A stretch of 32,092 nucleotides of DNA. Source: Elysia marginata (Eukaryota; Mollusca; Gastropoda; Plakobranchidae). The stretch is taken from the NCBI GenBank assembly GCA_019649035.1, contig BMAT01001462.1, positions 12,450 through 44,541 on the forward strand, read 5' to 3'. Shown here piece by piece: positions 19,651 through 28,619 of this stretch. The position numbers were made by a program, and so were the translations under genes. The notes below the pieces were generated by a model. It was not told the origin of the DNA. It saw nothing but the letters and a program-made list of their open reading frames with translations, and did no database searches. Within the stretch, counting starts at the first letter, position 1, and each line of letters starts with the position of its first letter.

Positions 19651-20390
19651 CCCTTCCCACTTTTGTTTTGAGTTGCATAATTCAAAATATGATAAAATTT
19701 TCACTTTGCAATTTTGTTTAGATTCTTTGATGTTTAGTTTGGTTTCCCGATTGATCTTTTTCTTCGTTGTCACTTTCTTTGAATACCGTATATTGTTTTG
19801 TTGATAATTATCTCCCTTTATCCTCTGTCAACCAATGACTTATTTTTCGGGTATGTTCTAAAAGTCTTGGATATTTTCCTCACGAATTTGTATGTATGAT
19901 AAAACGGTGTCAGTTACTTCATTTACATTAATACAATTAATTATGAACACATTCTAGTCTGTCTCCTCAACGCATTGTTGCAATTGTTGAGTAGCATCTG
20001 GTGTCAACTTTTTCACACCTTTTATTTGACTTTGGGCGTTTCAGTAATGGTATATATACTGTGGTATTAGTTGTATCATGTTATGATCGGAATCTTCCAG
20101 AGGAGCGAGTTGTACACACTTGAAGGCATCCGGAATGTTACAATAAAACAAAACAAGCGTTCGGTCTCCTCTTGTTAGGTAAGAGACGTTTTGGTAGAAT
20201 TGAAGGAGCCGACTATCACGTTAACAATGGTTCAAGTCATCTAAGATTTTTTAAGGCGTCTGGCGATTTTGTTTCTTGTTCATTGAGTTGTGAAGTAAGT
20301 GTGTTGACAACCTCTGTCGCATTCGCCGTTAATGGTGTACCCCATGGTTAATAATTTATCGACCAGTCGCTGTCAAAAGTTGGAAGTAAA
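19651..20390. other. No feature recognised
   Basis: No exon-like or repeat structure is visible. Confidence 0.5.
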
Positions 20391-20394
20391 GAGT

Positions 20395-21100
20395 TCTAAG
20401 AGTGAGAGAGAAAGCAACACAGACAGAGAGACGATAGAGAGAGTCAAACACAGACAGACAAAGACAAAGACATAAAGAGACAGGCATAGTTAAGAAAAGA
20501 AATTATTCCCGAAAAGGCTAAATAAAAACAAGAAAAAGACAGCCCTCAAGTAGTAAGACAGAAAAACACATACAATCATGCAGAGAGAAAAATAAAGAGA
20601 GAGAGAGATGGGGGATAGTTAAAGTAAAGAAATTGATCGATCAATACACCAATTACAACTAAACAAAGGCACTGAGAAGTTTTGAAAAAGTAAGAGAGAG
20701 AAAGAGACACACAGACAGATAGACAGACAGAGAGTGCGTGTGATGGGAGTAACAGAAGAAAGGAAGCCTCTCCTTATAACTGAAAAAAAAGAGAAAGTCA
20801 CTAGTTATATTTTAATAAGTGAGGCTGAAAGTTAGAGAGAAAGAGGGAGAGAGAGAGGTGAGTGAGTTTGTGTGTGAAGGGAGCGACCAAAGAAAGGAAC
20901 TCATCGAAGTGTAACCAAATACAACTAGAGAAAACACTTGTAAGATTTTAATAAGTAAGACTGACACAGAAAGAGAAAGAAAGAGAGAGAGGAGTTAAGG
21001 AAAGAAATTGATCACGAAATACAAGAAAAAGACATAGATATCCCGCGAATAAAAAAAAGAGAAAGACCCAGAGAGAGAGAGAGAGAGAGAGACCGAGTTT
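20395..21100 (+). repeat. Purine-rich degenerate tandem field
   Basis: GAGAGA/GACAGA tracts alternate with diverged unique-looking blocks that recur: AAAGAAATTGATC at about 20628 and 21003 (AAAGAAATTATTC at about 20497), and ACAACT- or ATAACT- followed by a TTTTAATAAGT or TTTTGAAAAAGT block at about 20655, 20775 and 20921. The pattern suggests old tandem units of roughly 120-150 bp. Confidence 0.6.
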
Positions 21101-21117
21101 TATTTCTGCATTTCATC

Positions 21118-21440
21118 TGTCTGCCACTCTTCCTCGATCTTTTAAGTTTTAGTTTCTGTCTGTCTGTCTCTCCCTGTCTGTATTTCCTCTCTGTATCGGC
21201 CTTTCTCTTTCTGTATCTCTGTCTCTGTCTGTCTGTGTCTCTCTCCGTCACTCTCATTGTCATTCAGTCTCTGTCTCTTTCACTGTCTTTCTGTTTCTCT
21301 GTGTCAATATGTCTTTTCTCTCCGCCTCTTTATCAGTCTCCTCTCCTCTCTTTCTCTCTCTCTAACTCTCTATCTATCTATCCATCTATCGCTATCTCTC
21401 ACCCTGTTGTTCAGTGTCTCTCTCCATCTCCCACTCAAAA
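21118..21440 (+). repeat. Pyrimidine-rich field
   Basis: This is CTGTCTGTCTCTCTCC-type sequence with TCTATCTATC parts. It follows the purine-rich field after only about 20 bases. Confidence 0.8.
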
Positions 21441-21477
21441 AACTTTTATCTGAAACTCCCATACTTGTAAAGTTTGA

Positions 21478-21650
21478 TGGCTAAGTGGTCTGTTCATCTG
21501 TTCTCTCGCATGGCATGGCGGTGCGTGCAGGTGAGTGGTGCGGGTTCAAATCCTACTATGTTCATTTTGTTTTTTACTGTCTTGTTCTATACTTCGTCTT
21601 GTATCAGTATGTAGCTAGATCTTAGTTTGCGATCGTCTTTCTTTACTGCT
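21478..21650 (+). mobile_element. Possible tRNA-derived SINE (type E)
   Basis: GATGGCTAAGTGG fits an A box and GGTTCAAATCC (about 21543-21553) fits a B box. The spacing is larger than in a tRNA. The sequence after the B box resembles that at 4806-4975. The 3' end is not defined. Confidence 0.45.
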
Positions 21651-22028
21651 TTTCTATACTCATTTTATACGACATCACTGTATCTCACTGTTGACCCTTA
21701 GGTCTAGCACTGTTGTCTCGGCCTATAATATGTTTCGATAGCTTTCTCCCTTTCTCTATACTATCCTATCTTCCATATCTTTCTAACTCTGTCTGCTTGT
21801 TAAGTTTTCATTTAAAAAAAACCTTACTTGTTGTATAGTAATCCCGAACTGTAGTGCTCCATGACCTTGGCTGGGTAAAAAAAAGACCAACTCTAGATGC
21901 ATAGAAGCGCAACCTAGACGTACACCCACATCCACAATTTTTTTCTTGGGGAAAATCGGCATGTTCTGAATAGCAAAGGCATTGACAGTGCCCGATTTGA
22001 CAAAATAATATCAAAGCCTGTGCTCACC

Positions 22029-22031
<3 letters not shown>

Positions 22032-22077
<46 letters not shown>

Positions 22078-22100
22078 CGTGTGTGTGTGTGTGTGTGTTG
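22032..22100 (+). repeat. (CT)n-(GT)n compound microsatellite
   Basis: Pure (CT)n at about 22031-22073, then CGGTGC, then (GT)n to about 22099. Confidence 0.95.
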
Positions 22101-22161
22101 TGGATGGCTCATTCAATCTATAGATATTTTTCAAGTTTCATTTTAGCATATACCGGTAAAC

Positions 22162-22280
22162 GTCTCTCGCAACCAAGGCAAACGAGTCGGGTGCCGCAAC
22201 TTGAACACAACAAGGCATTAGTGTTTTTAACAAAATACATTTCTGAGCTCCTAGACGTCAAAATTGCATGAAACTATCGA
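22162..22280 (+). repeat. Unclassified dispersed repeat X, copy 2
   Basis: It has CTCTCGCAACCAAGG, ACGAGTCGGGTGCCGCAACT, CAAGGCATTAG, CATTTCTGAGCTCCTAGACG and AAAATTGCATGAAACTATC, matching copies at 5732 and 17524. Confidence 0.55.
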
Positions 22281-23472
22281 AAACTTCTGGTTCCTATAGG
22301 CTTACATGAAAAACACTTTTCAATTTGAAATAGAGAAGAAGACGAGTAGGCCTAAATACGTTTTTACATTAAATTTCCGAATGTTTAAATTTTTACTTTC
22401 CTATTATGGCCAACAAAATATGACGCGTAAAATACTGTAATAGATGGCAATGACACTAGTTTAATTTTGAGCGTTAGATGTAACCTAAGGGTAAGCGGCT
22501 TAGGCTCTTAAGATAAATTAATTAACATATTATGGTGCATAGACCAAAAGTGTATCAATGACCTTTAACTAGGTCACACGTTCCTTTTAGCGTTATGACT
22601 GAAAATTGACGACGCAAACTTTTTGAGTGGCGAGGTTCATGGGGTTGTAGTTAAACGTCTCCTAAGCTTCTCAAAGCTTCTAAGCGAGATAGACTGAGGT
22701 CGAGTGGCAAAGTAGCCTTCTTCAGTGCGGTAACAAATTAATGTATAGACATCTCGAGCAAGTAAAAAAAAAAGTCTGAATAAATTGTGACAGAGCGGGG
22801 CTTTTGGTAGTTTTGGTGTCGCGTGCACTTTATTAACGAGTGCCATTGTAGAAATACTAGAATAATTTTAAAAATGAAAGTGGTGGGTGCCAAAGCTAAT
22901 AAAAATCTAGGTGTAGAGCTAGAATCATACCAGAAGCAAACATTTCTTTGCCGGACATTTGCACTTTCGTTTAAGCCTGTTGCAATCAACTCCTGAGTGT
23001 CTTTAAAGTTTCAAATAAATACAACATAATAAGTTATTAAGCTTATCTCCAAAGCAAAGTTGTGCAAACTATTAGATGCTCATAGCAGTCAGTTACCTAG
23101 GATTAATAATTATTGGCCTAGTAGTCGTTTAATTCGAGTTAACATTGTCGCCTGTGAAGTAGGTTTAACATGGTAGCGGATGGCCGTAACAAGCATTCTG
23201 ATGTTTGCTTAGAAATACTAACAGTTGCTTGCTTTTTTCAAATAGAAACTGGCCCAGTTTTTTACGCTTTAAGGTGATTACTAATGCTTGATGAGGTTTT
23301 CTTTTCTTTTTTCCTCTTTTTTTTTGCCGGGTCGATCTGAGGATCAGGGTACTGCAGCTGGTGTGTGGCTAAGACGATAAGGAGTTATCGTTGAGTAAGA
23401 CCTGATATAATTATATACCACAGATTTCTAATTTATAAGTGTAGAATGAAACGTATAATGGAGTAAGTTAAG
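22281..23472. other. No feature recognised
   Basis: Mixed-composition sequence without exon pairs, RNA genes or obvious repeats. A TAGGCCTA palindrome occurs at about 22350. Confidence 0.5.
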
Positions 23473-23483
23473 CTTCCGTCTGC

Positions 23484-23725
23484 TTTGATTGATTGAAGGG
23501 TATTTTTACAAGCCCAATTCCACAACAAAGGTGCTCTCAGGGCTTGGGTGCCAATGACAATTTACGGGCTGCCACCCAGAGACTAGCGGGGATACCATGA
23601 CTTAGCCTCAGCCGGTCACATTATACTGACACCAGTAGGGGCCCGGACTGTGCTCGGCTATGTTTCGAACCCACGACCTCTTGGCCACGGAGCGAAGCCA
23701 CTACCAACTGAGCTATCTAGGCCCC
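23484..23725 (-). mobile_element. tRNA-derived SINE type D with exact target-site duplication
   Basis: On the minus strand the head reads TAGATAGCTCAGTTGGTAG (A box) and GTGGGTTCGAAAC (B box). The middle contains GGTGTCAGTATAATGTGACC, as in type C, and the end repeats TCAATCAATC. Exact 11-bp copies of CTTCCGTCTGC flank it at 23473-23483 and 23726-23736. Confidence 0.9.
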
Positions 23726-23739
23726 CTTCCGTCTGCAGC

Positions 23740-24130
23740 GGTAAGAGAATAATAGAAAAGTTGGCATTTCACGCCGTGACCACCCTCTAGTGGAAAGAGA
23801 GAGTATGGAAATTTTAATTCAGGCCATTTTTGTTTTATGTAGGCTAGCTTTGGCTGGGCCCCCCTTTTTAGTAAAACTCTTTTTAGTAACCCGTTTAGAA
23901 ACCACGATACCTTAGATTGCAATTTAGAAGTCATATATTGGAACAGGGGTGTAATGAGTTCCTCTTTAAAGTTACTGAATAAAGATAACCCACCTTACCG
24001 GTGTGCTATATATATTAAATAGAATTAGTAGAGTGACAAATGTGAGGACTCGCATTGTATGAGTCATCAGCAGTTAATAGTACCATCACAGACAGATATA
24101 TACAAAAACTATTTTTCCACATGCTCACGC
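23740..24130. other. No feature recognised
   Basis: No coding or repeat structure is seen. Confidence 0.5.
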
Positions 24131-24138
24131 ATCGTAGG

Positions 24139-24291
24139 GGTTAACTGTAGTTATTATAGTAGAGATTAACTAGGGTTTAATGCTGTTACCGGTTAACAAT
24201 TAGGGTAAACATAGAATCAGTTAACTAAGGTAACAAACTGGTTATCTAGGGTTAACCCCATCGCGATGGTTAATCCATACGTTGGTTAACC
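24139..24291. repeat. Cluster of GTTAAC palindromes
   Basis: Seven GTTAAC or one-off sites (about 24140, 24165, 24192, 24220, 24251, 24268 and 24285) lie in 150 bases, several next to TAGGG. The spacing is irregular, so this may be a decayed short repeat. Confidence 0.4.
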
Positions 24292-24299
24292 ATCATTTA

Positions 24300-25470
24300 C
24301 CTTTGAACTGCAAGATTCGCACGGCTCCGGCACCGCCATTGTTAATGGGTCAATCCATTGCCAAAAATACCCGAGACAGTATGACACAGGCTTCTCTGGT
24401 TAGAATACCATATCCTGGGCCTGTGGCAAACATAACAATTTTTTTAATGTATACATAGTTTTTAACGAAATTTGCCTTGTCTCGTTATCCGATTTAAAGA
24501 CTTACAAGAACATTGTACTTTCTCTTCTCAGCGAAAAAATAACGTAGCGTTTACTGCCGAATCTTTTTTGTTGTTTGTGGGACGGAGAGGGGGGTGTTTG
24601 CTTTCTATCGCTAAAAATTTAGATGAAAACTGCACGATTGTTTTTTAAAAAAACACGGTTTTATGAAGCAACTTTAATAGATAAAATCCAATAACAATAC
24701 ATAGGTGTGTACTGCGCTGCATGTTCAGTATATTTGTTATCTACAACATTATCTCGGCTATGACTAAAGCTGTGACCACTAGCAATAAAATCAAGATCAG
24801 CAGATACGGGAATCGAGGGTAGCGGAATCAGCGATAGCCTTACTCTTTATTATCATAATCATCTCTTGATATCATTAGTACTGTTTTGAGCATCATCGTC
24901 GTAAATTCTTTTTCTTTATAACAATATTTCTCTCCAACAATTCTTTTGTCTTTTTTTTAAAGAGAATTACATAGAATATAGTATTAGGCGTCGCGCTTTC
25001 TTGATGCTGTTGTTGTGGTTGTTGTCGTTATTGCGCTGCTGATATTGTTTTGTTGCTTTTGTTGTTTTTATTAGCATAACCCCCATACCATAATTAACCT
25101 TGCAGTTTTTGTTGTTGTTATTGTTATTATCGATGCTGTTGATATTGTTATTGTGCTGTTGTTTTTTGAGTGTATTTTTTTTTCGTTATTGTTGTTGCTT
25201 TTTAGTGGGGGTTGTAATGCCATTTCCCCTATCAGGTTAAAGCACATTATATTTTTAGCTTAGCCCTACACAGTACACACACTCTTACATTATGTGCAAT
25301 GTTTGTGAGACAGAGATGCCTGGGTGTTCACGCGTAAGCCGGTGCGCTCTCCGAGCGTTGCACCACTCCGTGACACTTCTTCCTGGCAATGAACTCTGAT
25401 TAGATTGACCTTGTCTGGGGAACCTACATCACATCATAAGGCTTACGTAGCAAAACTTGAGGTAGATAGG
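24300..25470. other. No gene; T/G-rich trinucleotide stretches
   Basis: Degenerate GTT/ATT repeats lie at about 25008-25200. Nothing else is recognised. Confidence 0.5.
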
Positions 25471-25473
25471 ACT

Positions 25474-25541
<68 letters not shown>
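25474..25541 (+). repeat. (CT)n microsatellite
   Basis: About 34 uninterrupted CT units. Confidence 0.95.
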
Positions 25542-25544
<3 letters not shown>

Positions 25545-25549
25545 CAAGG

Positions 25550-25995
25550 CCCAGTGTTTTTCACACATTACGCTGAGCTAGCGTCCAAGGAAAAGGTTTT
25601 GGAAAATTGTTCAAGGTAATCCTAGATCTAGATTTTTTTTTTGTAAGTTATTGTCTCCGAATCTTTTAAGGAAGTTTAGAGACTTTAAGGTAGCAAGATA
25701 AGGTTAGTGTAAGCTACGAAAGCTGAAAATTGTATGCTTTGATATAGCTCTAAAGTGAGTCAAACATCGGAGTTTTAATATGAGAAAATGCCTGCTAAAA
25801 GCAGATCAAAAAATGTTATTCCTTTTTTTTATATTACGTTTTAAATCAACAGATATTCAAAATTTCCTCCAGCAAGATTAATATTGATAAATTCATGAAA
25901 TTTTCAATATTTGAAAGCTTAGAAAAAGGGCATTGCTCACAATCTCAAAGTTTGGCAACTTGAAAACAGCGATATCCGGCTCGGTTTTGCTGTTG
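25550..25995. other. No feature recognised
   Basis: AT-rich sequence with no coding or repeat signal. Confidence 0.5.
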
Positions 25996-26000
25996 CCAGG

Positions 26001-26600
26001 TAAGATAAGATAAAATGTATCTTTATTGTCCCAGTTTGGGAAAATTGTCTTGGACATGTTTTACATGCGGGAAAAACACATGTATTAACGAGAAATAAAC
26101 ATTTACCGTATACAAACATATTTCATAATATTGAGAAACAAACATTTATGCAAACATATTTCATAATTATAATGCCTATATTTCAAGCAAAATTTCTTAG
26201 TAGAATATGGTTGAAGGCAATGAATTACATAGTTATACAAAACTTGAAAAATTATGATGAACTAAGAGGCTGAGAGAACAAATGAATTTCTATAGTGATC
26301 AGTTCTGGCCTTTGGTTGAAATAGCTCGTCCGCTACATGATGAAAATAAAAATTCTAAATTTAGTGGATGTTCTTTATCTTTTAATGTCAATTTACTTTT
26401 CCTTTTAAGAGACTTTTCATACAGTTTTTTCAATTTTTGGCAGTTCTGATTTTACCATTTTGCTTGCCCTTTGGATCAGACTCTCTAATTTGTTCTTATC
26501 TCTTACTTGAATGGATCCTCCCCAGCATGATAATCCGAAACACAGAATCTTTTCAATGGTACAGTCAGTGGGCAGTGTCTCTTATATAGTTCAGACTGCA
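26001..26600 (-). pseudogene. LINE 3' end (family 3), decayed
   Basis: On the minus strand, near 26560-26450, a frame reads KILCFGLSCWGGSIQVRDKN, then KLESLIQRASKMV. Further on come LKDKEHPLNLEF and, after a frameshift, RTDHYRNSFVLSA. These match the usual order CWGG...RLE-IIKKA-K...HPL...RYxxSFVPSAI at the C-terminus of LINE polyproteins whose genes end in a (TTATC)n-type tail. The tail is at 26001-26020. Stops and frameshifts show it is inactive. Confidence 0.65.
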
Positions 26601-26609
26601 GATACTGTC

Positions 26610-27200
26610 GCCTCTAGAGTCTGGTTGTGAGACTATATTGTAGAGTGAAAAATAACCCTTTATGTTTTAGGTTTGTGAGAGGCAGTTTGCTTTGTTTTAA
26701 TATAACTTTTGTCTTTAGGAATTTCTTTGTACTACAGTAACTAGTTCGACAAAAATAATTTATTTTGTAAACTTCACTTACCGGTAAAAATGTGATTGTA
26801 TTGTCAAGGCTTGTGGCATAAAAAGCTTGCGACGTTGCCGTAAAATCAGTAAAGAGTTGACCTAATACATTGTAATCTTCCGCTTTCAAAAGGAAATTAT
26901 TTTGCTTTTTAGGGGAAAGAATAAGATAATGATAAATTAATGGTTTGAAGAAAATACATAAATGTGTGATGGAGTAATGGTTATTTATCTATATGGTGGC
27001 ATGCATTTAGTACAACATTTTTGTTGCTTTAAGATCGTAATAAACTCATATATTGGTTCTTTGAAAGCAGGGGTAATTGACATTATTTGATACATATGAA
27101 ATCATGTGACGGATGGAAACACAGTCATGAAGTATCTAAGGTATTATCACATATAACACATGCGTATCAAAAAATGTAAAATATCAAAAAAGCTAGTTTG
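26610..27200. other. No feature recognised
   Basis: AT-rich. It could contain more of the LINE just before it, but no motif is readable. Confidence 0.4.
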
Positions 27201-27221
27201 TGAAACCTCTTTCTTTAATGA

Positions 27222-27525
27222 CCGGCTCTGTGGCCTAGCGGTAAGACACTCGCTCAGAGATCGGGAGGTGCGTGGTTTCATCCCCGGCCGAGTCAAACCA
27301 AGAACTTTAAAATTAATATTAGCAGCTGCCCCGCCTAGTGTCTGGCATTATGGATTTAGTACTAAGTCTGGTCGGCCCGGTGTCAGGATAATGTGACTGG
27401 CCGTGGTGTATGCAAGCGCTCCTTACATCACAGTGTGGCAGCACGTTTTCAATTGTCCCAAGCGCCGTCTCTGATATAACCTTGTAGTTGAAAAGAGACG
27501 TTAAATTTTTTTAAAAACCAAATAA
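27222..27525 (+). mobile_element. tRNA-derived SINE type C, copy 2, with exact target-site duplication
   Basis: The A box is TGGCCTAGCGGTAAGAC and the B box GGTTTCATCCCC. The body is nearly identical to 19167-19467, with GGTGTCAGGATAATGTGACT, and it ends GACGTTAAATTTTTTT. Exact 13-bp copies of CTTTCTTTAATGA flank it at 27209-27221 and 27526-27538, which suggests a fairly recent insertion. Confidence 0.9.
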
Positions 27526-27635
27526 CTTTCTTTAATGAGAAACCCCGTCCTAAATGTCAAATTCTCAAGCACAATGGTGAGCAGTGTGCGGCTCAAACCG
27601 GTCATGGTCCGATGCTTAGCATGCGCGACAACTTT

Positions 27636-27750
27636 CTCGCTGGGCAGTGGCTCGACATTACGGCGGTAACCTGCCGTGCTAGGTGTCGGGAGTTCGATCT
27701 CGCTCCAGCAAATTAATGTTCTCCCAAAAGCACGTTCTTTTTAAACGGGG
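27636..27750 (+). mobile_element. Possible tRNA-like head of another SINE
   Basis: GCAGTGGCTCGACATTACGG and GGGAGTTCGATCTC stand at about A- and B-box spacing. No second copy was found here, so the call is weak. Confidence 0.3.
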
Positions 27751-27779
27751 GACGCAGGAAGTGGAGGAGTAGGCATGGT

Positions 27780-27780
27780 G

Positions 27781-27812
<32 letters not shown>
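27780..27812 (+). repeat. (GACA)n microsatellite
   Basis: Eight or so uninterrupted AGAC units, followed by a G/A-rich stretch to about 27865. Confidence 0.95.
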
Positions 27813-27813
<1 letters not shown>

Positions 27814-27869
27814 TTGGGGGGAGTAGGGAGAGCAGAAACAGAGAGGGTTACAGGGAGGAAAGGGAGCAT

Positions 27870-28500
27870 AACAGTTGGTCAACCCGGCTTTTCTCACTTG
27901 TGTTCTTTAAATCACACAAATGTTTACACTTTCATGTGAAATTGTATATGTAATAAAATAAACAAGAATGGGCCTTCATTCATTTGAGTCTTTGCCGACT
28001 AATTAATTTTATGAAAGTTGGCTATATAAGGTAAACTGCGATTGAAAGCCAAATAAAATTTTGACATAGAAAAAATTGACTAAAATAAAATCTGCCCACC
28101 TGAGTTTACAATCGCTGTAACTTTCTTGTGTTCATCTGGTAGGTTAGGCTTACATACAACTAGCCTACTCGTAACTTATTTATCGCTTCAAGAGCTGTCC
28201 TTACAGTACAGGACAAGCCTTCACATAAGCCAACCGGTATCTGCTATATTGTACTTTTATCTTCAGTAGACGTAGATCTAGATACACCTACTATCCAAAG
28301 AGTGCTGTCTAATATCTATTTTTGGTTCAATCAATCCACGCCTCGTCGTCACGTATTAAAACGACAGCTTAAAGGACTTTAAACGAAGGCGTCGGGAGAT
28401 TTAGTCTCAGATATACGCGATAAACTATCGGACAAACTGTGCATCGCGGACACATCAAGACATCAGTTTAGACTTTATATTAACATTACGGTAGCTACCC
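27870..28500. other. No feature recognised
   Basis: No coding or repeat structure is seen; a small GTCCTTACAGTACAGGAC hairpin lies at about 28197. Confidence 0.5.
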
Positions 28501-28521
28501 TTGTCGAATTTTTTACTCATG

Positions 28522-28615
28522 TATATATAACTATTGCAAAGCTTCATTCTACGGTGTGAAAATTCTTGGATTCCTGCGAATTCAACCTGCTCCTCTACTT
28601 GTTGTGTATTTAAAG
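28522..28615 (+). promoter_or_regulatory. Weak candidate promoter and noncoding first exon
   Basis: TATATATAA at 28522-28530 is followed by an initiator-like TTCATTCT (28543-28550) and, at 28615/28616, a good donor AAAG/GTAAGG. The TATA-to-initiator distance is a little short. No downstream exon is seen in the window, so this may be chance. Confidence 0.2.
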
Positions 28616-28619
28616 GTAA

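Noticed and set aside
19108-27396. Two similar proteins encoded at 19108-19341 and 27160-27396
   Set aside because: The similarity is explained by the two type C SINE copies. The frames include the tRNA-like head and have no coding role.
7541-27700. tRNA genes at the A/B-box sequences
   Set aside because: The cloverleaf arms do not close and long conserved bodies follow the B box, so these are SINE heads.
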